64,000 nt of DNA. It comes from UBA10649 sp963749905. Its GTDB lineage: Bacteria; Actinomycetota; Actinomycetes; S36-B12. The DNA is taken from positions 186,001-250,000 of the forward strand of contig CAVVOF010000003.1 of assembly GCA_963749905.1 (NCBI GenBank). The letters run 5' to 3'. Of the stretch, positions 31,668 to 40,842 are shown piece by piece. Within the stretch, counting starts at the first letter, position 1, and every line of letters starts with the position of its first letter. The position numbers and the translations under genes were made by a program. The notes under the pieces were generated by a model. The model ran no database searches. It saw nothing but the letters and a program-made list of their open reading frames with translations, and was not told the DNA's origin.

Positions 31668-34600
31668 TCAGGTGAGCAGGTGTCCCGCCTCGTCGAGGAG
31701 GGCCCGGCCGGCCTGCCGCCCCGACTCGACCATCCGGTCGAGCTGGTGGAACTCCAGCAGCCCCACCCCCATGGACGACGGGGTCACGACGATGGCGCCG
31801 GCCTGTACCGCCTCGCGGACCGCGCCGCCGCTGGCGATGAAGAGGGAGCGCATGAGCGTCTCGCCCAGCGCCGGGATGCGCACGCGCGGCTGCGCGCTCG
31901 CGTCGGACGGTCGGGCCGGACCCCCGCCGCCCATGCCGATGTTCACCGCGATGACCGGTCCTTCGTCACGCTCGTTGAGGGTGTGCACCGGCAGGTTGTC
32001 GAGCACACCACCGTCGACCAGCAGTCGTCCGCCGTCGCGCCGCGGCGGGAAGAGTGCCGGGATGCTGACCGACGCCATCACCGCAGAGGTGAGATCGCCC
32101 GTGCGGTGGACGTAGGGAGCCCGGGCTACGAGGTCGGTGCTCACGCAGCGGAACTGCCGGGGCAGCTCCTCGATGCTCACGCCGCCGAAGTGGCCCGCAA
32201 GGGCGCGTTCCGTGCGTCGGCCGCGAACGAGGGACACCGTGGGCAGCGTGAAGTCGCTGTAGGGGTTGTTGCGCACGAACTCCTGGTAGCACGCCTCCAC
32301 GCCCTCGCGGGCATCGATGCCGAATGCCGACAGCGCCGCCATGATCGATCCCTGGCTCGCGCCAGCGAAGCGGTCGATGACGATGCCAGCGTCCTCGAGT
32401 TCCATGCGCACGCCGAGGTGCGCGAACGCCCGAGCGCCGCCGCCCGCCATCACCATGCCGACGGATCGACCGCTCAGCCGGGCGGCGATTGGTCGGATCG
32501 CCGTCTCCATGGAGCCGGTGACCTGAGTGATGCGGTAGGCGTCGAGCACGGCCTGCCACCCACGCACCCGCTCGGCCGGCGCCGGCGGCCCGACGAGCAC
32601 CAGGTCGCAGTCAGCACGTCCAAGGGGATTCTGTTCCGGAACCGCCTCCTGGCTGGACGCGACCAGTACGACGAGGTCCGCCTGGCGCACGCAGGTCCCC
32701 CACCAGGCATCGGCGGGGTCGGCCGCGACGAGCACCACCAGGTCGTTGTCGCGCTCGGCCCGCTCCAACCCGTCGGGCCCCACCTCACCGGGCTGGACCA
32801 CGGACACGTGCGGCGCCAACTGCCGGCACAGGGCATCGGCCACGGCTCCGGCATCGGCTCCTCGGTGCGCACCGACGACAGAGACGACCCTCGGCCGGGG
32901 CGCGCGCGAGGCGGCCGGAGCCGAGTCCTGCAGCTGCTGCGCCATCGTGGCGGCGAGCGCCCGCAGGGCAGTTGCGTCGCCGCCAACCACGCGCTCGAAG
33001 TCGGGGTGCGCGACTTTCAGCAGGTGGCTGTCGCGACGCGCCCTGATGGACGCGGAGCGCGTGCCCCCGGTCAGCAACGCCAGCTCCCCCAGCACCGCAC
33101 CCGCGCCGATCTGGCGAACGGTCACGCCGTCCTGCTCCACGTCGAGCAGGCCCGCCGTGACCACGTAGGCGTCCTCGGCCGGGTCGCCCTGGGAGAAGAG
33201 CAGTTCACCGCCCTTGACCTCTACCGGAACTGCCGCGTCCTCGAGCTGTCGGCGCACGGCGTCGGGCAGGCGGGCCAGCAGGGGCGCCGAGCCGACACCC
33301 GTCGACCCAGCCCCGGAGTCTGTGGGCGTCGGCAGCGTCACCGACGCCGGTCTCGAGTCCTCAACGCTCGCGGTCTCGTCGTCCGCACTCACGCGGATCT
33401 TGCCGATGAACAGCGCGATCACGGCTGTCGCGACGAAGCACAGGGCGGTGAACACCCAGCCGTTGCGTAGCCCGTCGACCGTCGTGGTCGGCGACGGCGT
33501 GCCGATGATGACCACCAGCACCGCGATGCCGATCGCCGCGCCCACCTGACGAGCACTGTTGTTGACCGCGGACGCGGTGGCGAACCGGCCTCCGGGCACG
33601 GCCGCCAGCGCCGCGCTCCCCAGCACCGGCAGGGTGGCCCCTACGCCGATGCCGGACAGCACCTGTCCCGGCAGCCAGGCGCCCCAGAAGTCCGGCGTCA
33701 CCTCGACTCGCGCGAGGTACCACCAGTAGGCGGCCGCCCACACCAGGGCGCCGGGCACGATCACCCTGCGGTAACCGTGCCGCTGGGCGAACGGGCCGAG
33801 GAAGGCGGCCAGCGCGGCCGCGACCAGCGCGCCGGGGACAACAGCCAGGCCCGAGCCGAGGACCGAGTAGCCCCAGACGTACTGGAGCCACAAGATGTTG
33901 GTGAGCAGGTATCCGTAGAAACCGACGCCCGCGACGATGGTCGCGATGTTCCCGACGACGAAGGCGCGCACGCGGAGCAGGGCCGGATCCAGAAGAGGCG
34001 AACGGTGGCGCCGCGACGTGATGACGAAGACGGCCAGCAGAACTGCGGTCGCCACGAAGCAGCCCAGCACCGCGGGGCTGGTCCACCCCCAGTCCTCGCC
34101 CTTGACGATGCCGAGCGTCAGCGTCCCGAGCATCGCGGCCGAGACGAACGCGCCGACCAGGTCCGGCAGTCGTCGCCGACCCGGGGCCCGGCTCTCGACC
34201 AGCAGCGAACGACCCGCCCACAGGGCGGCCAGGCCGAACGGCAGGTTGACGAGGAAGGCCCATCGCCAGTCCTGCCACTCGACCAGCAGGCCGCCGATCG
34301 GCGGGCCGAGTCCCGCTGCCAGTGCCGCCGATGCTCCCCACAGTCCGATGGCGTGCGATCGCCGCTCGCGCGGGAAGCCCTCGACCACCAATGCGAGCGA
34401 GGCCGGTACGAGGAGCGCGGCGCCCAGGGCCTGGAAGACGCGGAAGAGGATCAGCACCTCCACCGTGGGAGCCACCGCGCAGGCGACCGACGCCAGGGTG
34501 AACAGGAGCACGCCACCCGTGAAGGCGCGTCGACGTCCGACCAGGTCGGCCAGCCGCCCGGAGACGACCAGGAACGCGGCGAACACGATGCTGTACGCGT

Positions 34601-34781
34601 TGAGGATCCAGGACAGCGAGGAGATGGTCGCGTCCGGGAACGACTCGCGGATGTTCGGGAACGCAACGTTGACGATGGTGGCGTCGAGGAACGCGAGGAA
34701 TGCTCCGAAGGAGGCGACGAGCAGCACGGTCCGCTCGGGGACGCGCCCGCGCTTGCGCGCGGAGCGGGGGCCACTCAGCAT
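31668..34781 (-). CDS. MFS transporter fused to cNMP-binding and patatin/NTE phospholipase domains
   Basis: A 1037-residue fusion. Residues 1-460 are a 14-segment DHA2-type MFS transporter with the loop GRLADLVGRRRA and the motif C-like GLGPPIGGLL. Residues about 500-610 are a cyclic-nucleotide-binding domain (GELALLTGGTRSASIRA). Residues 630-760 look like a degenerate P-loop/Rossmann segment. Residues 770-960 are a patatin-like serine hydrolase with nucleophile Ser809 (GASQG), Asp923 (DGG) and a GGGARA oxyanion loop in place of the usual GGGxRG. The architecture matches the mycobacterial Rv3239c/Rv3728 type. It suggests lipid cleavage coupled to transport and gated by cAMP; substrate unknown. 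Confidence 0.92.
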   Translation of the reverse strand: MLSGPRSARKRGRVPERTVLLVASFGAFLAFLDATIVNVAFPNIRESFPDATISSLSWILNAYSIVFAAFLVVSGRLADLVGRRRAFTGGVLLFTLASVACAVAPTVEVLILFRVFQALGAALLVPASLALVVEGFPRERRSHAIGLWGASAALAAGLGPPIGGLLVEWQDWRWAFLVNLPFGLAALWAGRSLLVESRAPGRRRLPDLVGAFVSAAMLGTLTLGIVKGEDWGWTSPAVLGCFVATAVLLAVFVITSRRHRSPLLDPALLRVRAFVVGNIATIVAGVGFYGYLLTNILWLQYVWGYSVLGSGLAVVPGALVAAALAAFLGPFAQRHGYRRVIVPGALVWAAAYWWYLARVEVTPDFWGAWLPGQVLSGIGVGATLPVLGSAALAAVPGGRFATASAVNNSARQVGAAIGIAVLVVIIGTPSPTTTVDGLRNGWVFTALCFVATAVIALFIGKIRVSADDETASVEDSRPASVTLPTPTDSGAGSTGVGSAPLLARLPDAVRRQLEDAAVPVEVKGGELLFSQGDPAEDAYVVTAGLLDVEQDGVTVRQIGAGAVLGELALLTGGTRSASIRARRDSHLLKVAHPDFERVVGGDATALRALAATMAQQLQDSAPAASRAPRPRVVSVVGAHRGADAGAVADALCRQLAPHVSVVQPGEVGPDGLERAERDNDLVVLVAADPADAWWGTCVRQADLVVLVASSQEAVPEQNPLGRADCDLVLVGPPAPAERVRGWQAVLDAYRITQVTGSMETAIRPIAARLSGRSVGMVMAGGGARAFAHLGVRMELEDAGIVIDRFAGASQGSIMAALSAFGIDAREGVEACYQEFVRNNPYSDFTLPTVSLVRGRRTERALAGHFGGVSIEELPRQFRCVSTDLVARAPYVHRTGDLTSAVMASVSIPALFPPRRDGGRLLVDGGVLDNLPVHTLNERDEGPVIAVNIGMGGGGPARPSDASAQPRVRIPALGETLMRSLFIASGGAVREAVQAGAIVVTPSSMGVGLLEFHQLDRMVESGRQAGRALLDEAGHLLT

Positions 34782-34893
34782 GCCCCCGCCTCACCGCCCG
34801 ATTCGCCTCGGAACATCGCGTGATTGTGGCACCGAGTCGCGTGGTCCGACTGCCGATTCGCGGAAGTGCGTCAGGACAAGCGAGCCCACCCGA

Positions 34894-35777
34894 CTACGCG
34901 CAGAAGCGCTCCCAAGCGGCCGCGACGAACTCGGGATGCTCCATCTGTGCGACGTGCCCGCAGTCCGGCAGCACCATGACGTGTGCATCCCTGAAGTGTC
35001 GGGTGACCCGGTGCGCGCTGCGTGGGTCGACGAGCGGGTCCTTGCGGCCGTAGACGACCAGCGTGGGACAGGTCACCCGTTCGGCGAGCTTCCACGGTCG
35101 GTTGGGCCCAGGGTCGACGAAGCTGCGCAGCAGCCCGCGCAGGGTGCGGAGGAAGGCGTCGGATGCGTACGGCAGGTGATCCCGTGAGCGCACCTCCTCG
35201 ACCGTCTCCGCGACCCGTGCCGCGGGCACCCGGGACGGGTCGGCGAACGTAACGTCGATACTGGCGCGGACCCGACCGCCGGCATCCGCCTCGAGGTACT
35301 TGGGCACCAGTCGCTCACCGACGCCGGGCACCGCGATCACCGGCAGGTGAAAGTTGGACCGCGTCGCGAAGACCGACGGAAGCGCCGGCGAGATGAGCGT
35401 GAGGCTGCGCACCAGGTCGGGACGACGGGCCGCCAGCTGCAGGGCCACCGCACCGCCGAGGGAGTTGCCGAACAGGTGGACGGGCGCCGCCTCGAGATAC
35501 TCGATCAACTCGGCGACTCCGCGCGCGTGCCCCGCTGGCGTCATGTCCCCGTCGCGCGGCGGCGGCGACCCGCCGAACCCGCCGAGGTCGAGGGCATGGC
35601 CGTCGACCTGATCGCGCAGGCGGTACATGAGGTCGGTCCAGTTCAGGGAGGAGCCGCCGAGTCCGTGCACGTACACGGCCGCGGGCAGGCCTGGCCCCGC
35701 TCCGGGCAGGTGCCGCACGCTCAGCGACCGGGTCGGGAGCAGCAAATCCTCGGCGGGTGCGGCAGGCGGGACGTCCA
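34894..35777 (-). CDS. Alpha/beta hydrolase
   Basis: A 294-residue alpha/beta-hydrolase-fold enzyme. The oxyanion loop is VHGLGGSSLNW, the nucleophile elbow GNSLGGAVAL, the acid is the Asp in GRKDPLVDP, and the base His is in CGHVAQMEHPE. An ester or lactone hydrolase role is likely; the substrate is unknown. The GTG at 35777 follows TACCCT by 6 nt. It diverges from a TetR gene 43 bp away, so it is a probable target of that repressor through the shared inverted repeat. Confidence 0.9.
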
Positions 35778-35783
35778 CGAGTT

Positions 35784-35813
35784 CAGGGTAATGGTTGTTA
35801 CCCGTGAGTAGGA
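35784..35813. promoter_or_regulatory. Divergent leaderless promoters with GGGTAA-N6-TTACCC operator
   Basis: The minus -10 TACCCT (35784-35789) serves the hydrolase; the plus -10 TAGGAT (35808-35813) serves the TetR gene, ending 7 nt before its GTG. GGGTAA...TTACCC (35785-35802) overlaps the hydrolase -10 and lies just upstream of the TetR -10, a plausible TetR operator. Confidence 0.55.
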
Positions 35814-35820
35814 TGCCCGT

Positions 35821-36453
35821 GTGACCACGACCGACGGGACCCGAGCCCCGCGACTGCCGCGCGAGCAGCGCCGGCAGCAGGTGCTCGCAGCTGCCCTCGA
35901 CGTGTTCTCGTCCTCCGGATACCACGCCGCCTCGATGGACGAGATCGCCGACCGGGCCGGGGTGTCGAAGCCGGTGCTCTACCAGCACTTCCCGGGCAAG
36001 CTCGACCTCTACCTCGCACTGCTCGACGCGGGCATCGAGGACCTGATGGCAGCCGCCCGCGCCGCGCTCACCGGCACGACCGATAACGCCACCCGAGTCG
36101 CCGCCATGGTGACCGCCTACGTGGTCTTCGTCGACAACCCCAACGGCGCCTACCGACTGGTGTTCGAGGGCGACATGTCCCACGAGCCGGCGGTGCGCGA
36201 GCGCGTGGACGCGGCCGACCTGGCCCTGGCCCGCATGACGGCCGCAGTCATCGCCGAGGACACCGGTCTCGCCGAGGACGAGGCGCTCCTGCTGGCCTCC
36301 GGCATGCAGGGCATGGTGCACGTGGCTGCCCGCCGATGGCTGCGGATCAGCGGGCAGCGCCCCGACCGGGAGACGGCGGTCGAACTGATCTCGTCCCTCG
36401 CCTGGCGCGGTATCAGCGGCTTCCCGCTGACCCATCCGCCGCAGGCGAACTAA
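35821..36453 (+). CDS. TetR-family transcriptional regulator
   Basis: A 210-residue repressor. The N-terminal helix-turn-helix reads AAALDVFSSSGYHAASMDEIADRAGVSKPVLYQHFPGK, the standard TetR DNA-binding domain (about 15-62); the C-terminal helical domain binds an unknown ligand. It is divergent from the alpha/beta hydrolase with an inverted repeat between them, so it probably controls the hydrolase and itself. Confidence 0.93.
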   Translation: MTTTDGTRAPRLPREQRRQQVLAAALDVFSSSGYHAASMDEIADRAGVSKPVLYQHFPGKLDLYLALLDAGIEDLMAAARAALTGTTDNATRVAAMVTAYVVFVDNPNGAYRLVFEGDMSHEPAVRERVDAADLALARMTAAVIAEDTGLAEDEALLLASGMQGMVHVAARRWLRISGQRPDRETAVELISSLAWRGISGFPLTHPPQAN

Positions 36454-36515
36454 CGCCTGACACGATGACCCCAGCACCGTCACCCCGCTACGACCGTCAT
36501 TCGGAAGGACCTGCC

Positions 36516-36737
36516 GTGGAGATCAAGATCGGCGTTCAGGACACCCCTCGCGAGGTGTCGCTCGACAGCACCGACAACCCCGAGGACGTCATCGCCGCGG
36601 TCGAGGCCGCGCTCGCTGCCGGGGCGACGCTCAAGCTGGTGGACGACCGCGGGCGCACCGTGCTCGTGCCCGGATCCAAGATCTCCTACGTGGAGGTCGG
36701 AGCCAGCGCGAAGGGCCGCGTGGGCTTCGGCTCCTGA
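36516..36737 (+). CDS. DUF3107 family protein
   Basis: A 73-residue protein conserved across actinobacteria. It has the VEIKIGVQDTPREV start, a helix AAVEAALAAG and the end ISYVEVG, the family signature. Function unknown. GGAAGGA at 36503-36509 precedes the GTG at good spacing, so unlike its neighbours this gene is translated from a conventional RBS. It lies 62 bp after the TetR gene and is convergent with the ferritin-like gene. Confidence 0.88.
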   Translation: MEIKIGVQDTPREVSLDSTDNPEDVIAAVEAALAAGATLKLVDDRGRTVLVPGSKISYVEVGASAKGRVGFGS

Positions 36738-36744
36738 CGATCGG

Positions 36745-37443
36745 TCAGGCAGCCAGGCCGAGAGCGGCCATCCGGCGGGCGTGATTGTCGGTGAGGCGCG
36801 CCAGCATGCGCCCGATCTCGGCAAGGTCGGTGCCCGGCCGGTCCACTCCCCCGACCAGCAGGGTGGACAGGGCGTCGCGCTCCGCGGCCACTCGCTGCGC
36901 CTGGGACAGCGCCTCCCCGACCAGCCTGCGCCCCCACAGTGCCAGCCGCCCGGCCAGCCGGGGATCAGCCTCGATGGCCGACCGCACCCGCTCGACGATG
37001 AACTCCGAGTTGCCCATGTCGTCGCAGACCGCCAGCACGAGCTCCCGGGTCTGGGGATCGAGGAAGGTCGCGATCTCCTTGTAGAAGTCGGTGCCGATGC
37101 CGTCGCCCACGTAGGCCTTGACCAGGCCCTCGAGCCAGTCGCTCGGGGCGGTGTGCGCGTGGAATCCGTCCAGGGCGGCGCGGAACGGCCCCATCGCCGC
37201 CGCCGGATCGACGTCGAGCTCCGCCAGCCGGTCCCGAAGGGCCAGGAAGTGGCGGTACTCCGCGGTGGCCATCCCCGCGATCGCGGCCTTGTCGTCGATG
37301 TCCGGTGCCAGCGCGGCGTCGGCGGCGAGCCGTTCGAATGCCGAGAGCTCGCCGTACGCCAGCACCCCGAGCAGGTCGACGACAGCGGCGCGGTATTCCT
37401 CGTCGGTCTCCAGCGCGGTAGCCGGGATGCCCTGGTCAGTCAT
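36745..37443 (-). CDS. Ferritin-like fold protein (MiaE-like)
   Basis: A 232-residue all-helical protein of the actinobacterial ferritin-like-fold group related to tRNA hydroxylase MiaE. Carboxylate/His pairs that could bind a di-iron centre are visible: GELSAFERLA, then MATAEYRHFLALRDRL, and later the C-terminal EIGRMLARLTDNHARRM. Mycobacterial relatives lie next to a DEAD helicase gene, as here (divergent, 44 bp). Whether iron is bound and what is oxidised is unknown. TAGCCT lies 9 nt before the ATG. Confidence 0.82.
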   Translation of the reverse strand: MTDQGIPATALETDEEYRAAVVDLLGVLAYGELSAFERLAADAALAPDIDDKAAIAGMATAEYRHFLALRDRLAELDVDPAAAMGPFRAALDGFHAHTAPSDWLEGLVKAYVGDGIGTDFYKEIATFLDPQTRELVLAVCDDMGNSEFIVERVRSAIEADPRLAGRLALWGRRLVGEALSQAQRVAAERDALSTLLVGGVDRPGTDLAEIGRMLARLTDNHARRMAALGLAA

Positions 37444-37487
37444 GGTGCGCAAAGGCTACCCACCCGCAGGCGATACCATGGGTTCAA

Positions 37488-38990
37488 ATGACTTCTAATG
37501 TAGATCCCACCACCGCCCCGACCTTCACCGAACTCGGTGCCGACCCGCAGATCGCGGACGCGCTCACCGCCGACGGCATCACCCACGCCTTCCCGATCCA
37601 GCAGCAGTGCATCCCGATCGCGCTGCGCGGAACGGACATCATCGGCCAGGCCAAGACCGGCACCGGGAAGACGCTCGGCTTCGGCGTGCCCATCCTGCAG
37701 AGCATCCAGCCTGGTCAGCGCATCCCGCAGGCCCTCGTCGTCTGCCCGACCCGCGAGCTCGGCCTCCAGGTGGCCACCGACATCGATCGCGCCGGACGCA
37801 TCAAGGGGGTCCGCGTGCTCGCCGTGTACGGCGGCCGCGCCTACGAGCCTCAGATCGACGCCCTCAAGGCGGGCGTCGACGTCGTCGTCGGTACGCCCGG
37901 CCGCCTGATCGACCTGGCGCAGCGGCGCGACCTCGACCTCAGCGGCGTGCGGATCCTCGTGCTCGACGAGGCCGACGAGATGCTGGACATGGGCTTCCTC
38001 CCGGATGTGGAGCGGATCGTCGCGATGCTCCCGGCTCAGCGTCAGACCATGCTCTTCTCCGCCACCATGCCCGGCCAGATCGTCAACCTGGCCCGTCGCT
38101 ACATGACCCAGCCCCTGCACCTGCGCGCAGCCGACATGGGCGACGAGAACGCGACCGTCGATGCGATCGAGCAGCACGTGTGGCGCGTCCACCCGATGGA
38201 CAAGGTCGAACTGCTGTCCCGCATCCTGCAGGCGGACGGCCGCGAACTGGCGATGATCTTCACGCGTACCAAGCGCAAGGCACAGAAGGTCTGCGACGAC
38301 CTGACCGAGCGCGGCTTCGCCGTCGGCACCGTGCACGGTGATCTCGGCCAGGGCGCCCGTGAGCAGGCGCTGCGCGCGTTCCGAACCGGCAAGGTCGACG
38401 TGCTGGTCGCCACCGACGTCGCGGCCCGCGGCATTGACGTCGACAACGTCACCCATGTCGTCAACTACGAGTGTCCCGACGACGAGAACACCTACCTGCA
38501 CCGCATCGGGCGCACCGGCCGGGCCGGTCATTCCGGCACCGCGGTCACCTTCGTGGACTGGGAGGACGTCGCCAGGTGGCAGATGATCGATCGTGCCCTC
38601 AAGCTGCCCTTCAAGGACCCGCTCGAGACCTACTCGACCAGCGCCCACGTCTACACCGGCCTGAACATCCCGCCCACCGCCACCGGAACCCTGCCGAAGG
38701 CCCAGCGCACGCGTGCGGGACTGGCGGCGGAGGAGGTCGAGGACCTCGGCGAGACCGGCGGCAAGTCCAAGGGACGTGACAGCGGTCGCGGGCATGGTCA
38801 CAAGGACGGCCACAAGGGGCACGGCCAGCACAAGGACGCCAAGCACGAGAAGAGCGACGGCAAGAAGCACCACGACAAGGCGGACGCCGTCGCCCGCACG
38901 TCTCCTGAGCCGGAGGCCGCGGACAAGCCCCGCCGCCGCCGTCAGCGGCGCCGCACCCGTGGCGGCCAGTCCGCTACCGCAGCGGAGTAG
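37488..38990 (+). CDS. DEAD-box RNA helicase
   Basis: A 500-residue ATP-dependent RNA helicase. Q motif in ITHAFPIQQQCIP, motif I AKTGTGKT (about 55-62), motif Ia PTREL, motif II DEAD (160-163), motif III SAT (191-193), and motif VI HRIGRTGRAG. After residue about 405 a 95-residue tail is rich in Gly, His, Lys and Arg (repeated GHKDGHKGHGQHKD units, then RRRRQRRRTRGG), likely an RNA-binding, perhaps metal-binding tail. TACCAT lies 8 nt before the ATG. The last 17 bp overlap the convergent GGDEF gene. Confidence 0.95.
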   Translation: MTSNVDPTTAPTFTELGADPQIADALTADGITHAFPIQQQCIPIALRGTDIIGQAKTGTGKTLGFGVPILQSIQPGQRIPQALVVCPTRELGLQVATDIDRAGRIKGVRVLAVYGGRAYEPQIDALKAGVDVVVGTPGRLIDLAQRRDLDLSGVRILVLDEADEMLDMGFLPDVERIVAMLPAQRQTMLFSATMPGQIVNLARRYMTQPLHLRAADMGDENATVDAIEQHVWRVHPMDKVELLSRILQADGRELAMIFTRTKRKAQKVCDDLTERGFAVGTVHGDLGQGAREQALRAFRTGKVDVLVATDVAARGIDVDNVTHVVNYECPDDENTYLHRIGRTGRAGHSGTAVTFVDWEDVARWQMIDRALKLPFKDPLETYSTSAHVYTGLNIPPTATGTLPKAQRTRAGLAAEEVEDLGETGGKSKGRDSGRGHGHKDGHKGHGQHKDAKHEKSDGKKHHDKADAVARTSPEPEAADKPRRRRQRRRTRGGQSATAAE

Positions 38991-40008
38991 TCCCCCGCCG
39001 GCCCGCCCGTCGGGCGTACATGTCGGCATCCGCGGCGGCGATCAGCTCGTCGAAGTCCAGCGTGCCGCAGGCACCACCGACGCTGACGCCGTCGGTCCAC
39101 TGCCGGGTCGCGCCCAGGGACGCCAGCACCGTGAGCATCCGCGACTCGACGACGCTCGGATCGGGCATCGCCCCGACGCCGAGTACGACGAACTCATCCC
39201 CGCCCCACCGGCCGATCAGGTCGTTTGCGCGGACGACGTGCCGTGCGGCAACCGCGACATCGCGGATCACGTCGTCACCGATGTCGTGGCCGAGCCTGTC
39301 GTTGACCTGCTTGAGCCCGTTGATGTCTACGAACAGGGCGAAGGCAGACTCGTCGGCTCGATCGACGAGCCGCCGACCGAGTTCGTCGATCCCCTGCCGG
39401 TTCAGGACTCCGGTGAGCCCGTCGGTGAGCGCTCGCGTCTCCAGAATCGAGGTTGCGTCAGCGGTGGTCGCCAGGCTGCGGCGCCGGAAGTAGAGCGCGA
39501 CCGACCCGCCCAGCAGCGCCGCGATCACCTGCAGGAGCGCGTCGGAGATGGTCAGCGGCTGCCACATCCCCGAATCCCGTTCCAGCCAGCCGAGCCCGGC
39601 GACGCACGCCACGATGACCACGCCGGTCACCAGTACGGGACGCCAGAACAGCGTGAGCGGGGGGAACACGGCGCTGACCACGAGGAGATAGCCGAACGGC
39701 ACCGTCGACTGCTCGGTGGACAACTGAACGCACAGGGCGGCCGCGGTGACCGCGGTGAGCGCCCCCCACAACCACGGCAGGCCGTGCCCCGGGACCAAGC
39801 GCCGCCAGGCGAGCACCGCACTCGTGGCCCACACGACGAGGATCCCGATGTCCAGCGGGTGGAAGTCGCCGAAAGCCCACGTCAGGGCTTCAAGTGCGAG
39901 CAGAGCGAGCGTCGCACCCGTGAACAGCGCGCCGGACTCTCGCACGAGCTCGCGTCGGGCGAGGTCGGCCATCCGCTCCGACGTGTGGCCAGTCGCGCGG
40001 CTCCCCAT
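38974..40008 (-). CDS. Membrane-bound GGDEF diguanylate cyclase
   Basis: A 344-residue protein with about six N-terminal transmembrane segments (30-175) and a C-terminal GGDEF domain. The active site GGDEF lies at 269-273 with its inhibitory I-site RAND at 260-263, so cyclic-di-GMP synthesis with product feedback is expected. The membrane part has no recognised ligand-binding domain. It is 4 bp after parA on the same strand and may be cotranscribed. Together with the cytoplasmic enzyme at 12007-13542 the window encodes two active-site-intact cyclases and no EAL or HD-GYP hydrolase. Confidence 0.92.
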   Translation of the reverse strand: MGSRATGHTSERMADLARRELVRESGALFTGATLALLALEALTWAFGDFHPLDIGILVVWATSAVLAWRRLVPGHGLPWLWGALTAVTAAALCVQLSTEQSTVPFGYLLVVSAVFPPLTLFWRPVLVTGVVIVACVAGLGWLERDSGMWQPLTISDALLQVIAALLGGSVALYFRRRSLATTADATSILETRALTDGLTGVLNRQGIDELGRRLVDRADESAFALFVDINGLKQVNDRLGHDIGDDVIRDVAVAARHVVRANDLIGRWGGDEFVVLGVGAMPDPSVVESRMLTVLASLGATRQWTDGVSVGGACGTLDFDELIAAADADMYARRAGRRGTTPLR

Positions 40009-40012
40009 GACC

Positions 40013-40783
40013 TCAGGCTACTTCGGCGTCGGAGAGATCCCTCGCCAGTCGCCGGTAGTCCTGGGCAGCAGGTGACGAGCTCGCCGTCGCGAGGATGCTG
40101 CGCCCCGCGGCCGGCGCTTCGGCGAACCGGATCGAGCGTCGGATCGGCGCGAAGACCGGCACGCCGTATCTCGGACCGAGGTCCGACAGCACCGCCTTCG
40201 CATGGGTCGTGCGACCGTCGAAAAGGGTGGGCAGCAGCCCGGCCACGCGAAGCCGGGGATTGGTCAGTCGCTGGACGTCGGCGATCGTCTCCATCAGCTG
40301 GCCGACGCCACGATGTGACAAGGTCTCGCACTGCAGCGGGATAAGCACGGAATCCGCGGCCGTGAGCGCGTTCACGGTGACGATGCCGAGCGAGGGTGAG
40401 CAGTCCAGCAGGATCCAGTCGTACCGATCCGCCATCGGGCGGAGCACATCACGCACGACGTACTCCCGGCCGATCACGCTCGCCAGCGCTCGATCGGCCC
40501 CCGCCAACTCCATCGAGGCGGGCAGCAGGTCAGCCCCGTCCGGCGTGGTGATCAGGAGATCGCGCACCCTGGTGGACGCGCTGTCGCTCATGAAGACGTC
40601 GGCGCCGGACTGCTCGAGGTCCTCAGGATCGACGCCGAGGGAGAAGGTCGCGCACGCCTGAGCGTCGAGATCGACGACCAGGACCCGCTGGCCACGCTCC
40701 GACAGGGCAGCGGCCAGGTTCACGACGGTCGTCGTCTTCCCGACGCCGCCCTTCTGGTTGGCCACCGCGAGGATCCGCGCCAT
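40013..40783 (-). CDS. ParA-family ATPase
   Basis: A 256-residue Walker-type ATPase with deviant Walker A KGGVGKTT (11-18), the Walker A' segment VVDLDAQACATFSLG, and Walker B LLDCSPSLG. The length and motifs fit the Soj/MinD-like ParA group. No parB gene or parS site is adjacent, so it is probably an orphan ParA positioning some cellular cargo rather than the chromosomal partition ATPase. TAGTGT ends 7 nt before the ATG. Confidence 0.92.
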   Translation of the reverse strand: MARILAVANQKGGVGKTTTVVNLAAALSERGQRVLVVDLDAQACATFSLGVDPEDLEQSGADVFMSDSASTRVRDLLITTPDGADLLPASMELAGADRALASVIGREYVVRDVLRPMADRYDWILLDCSPSLGIVTVNALTAADSVLIPLQCETLSHRGVGQLMETIADVQRLTNPRLRVAGLLPTLFDGRTTHAKAVLSDLGPRYGVPVFAPIRRSIRFAEAPAAGRSILATASSSPAAQDYRRLARDLSDAEVA

Positions 40784-40790
40784 GTGAGGG

Positions 40791-40796
40791 ACACTA
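40791..40796 (-). promoter_or_regulatory. -10 box TAGTGT for parA
   Basis: On the minus strand TAGTGT ends 7 nt before the parA ATG; the 59-bp gap to the divergent HATPase gene contains both start regions. Confidence 0.45.
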
Positions 40797-40830
40797 GGCC
40801 CCGCCGGGTTTGACCGTGACCGTCGGGGGG

Positions 40831-40836
40831 TAGGAC
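40831..40836 (+). promoter_or_regulatory. -10-like TAGGAC for the HATPase gene
   Basis: TAGGAC, one mismatch from TANNNT, ends 6 nt before the GTG at 40843. Confidence 0.35.
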
Positions 40837-40842
40837 GACTTC

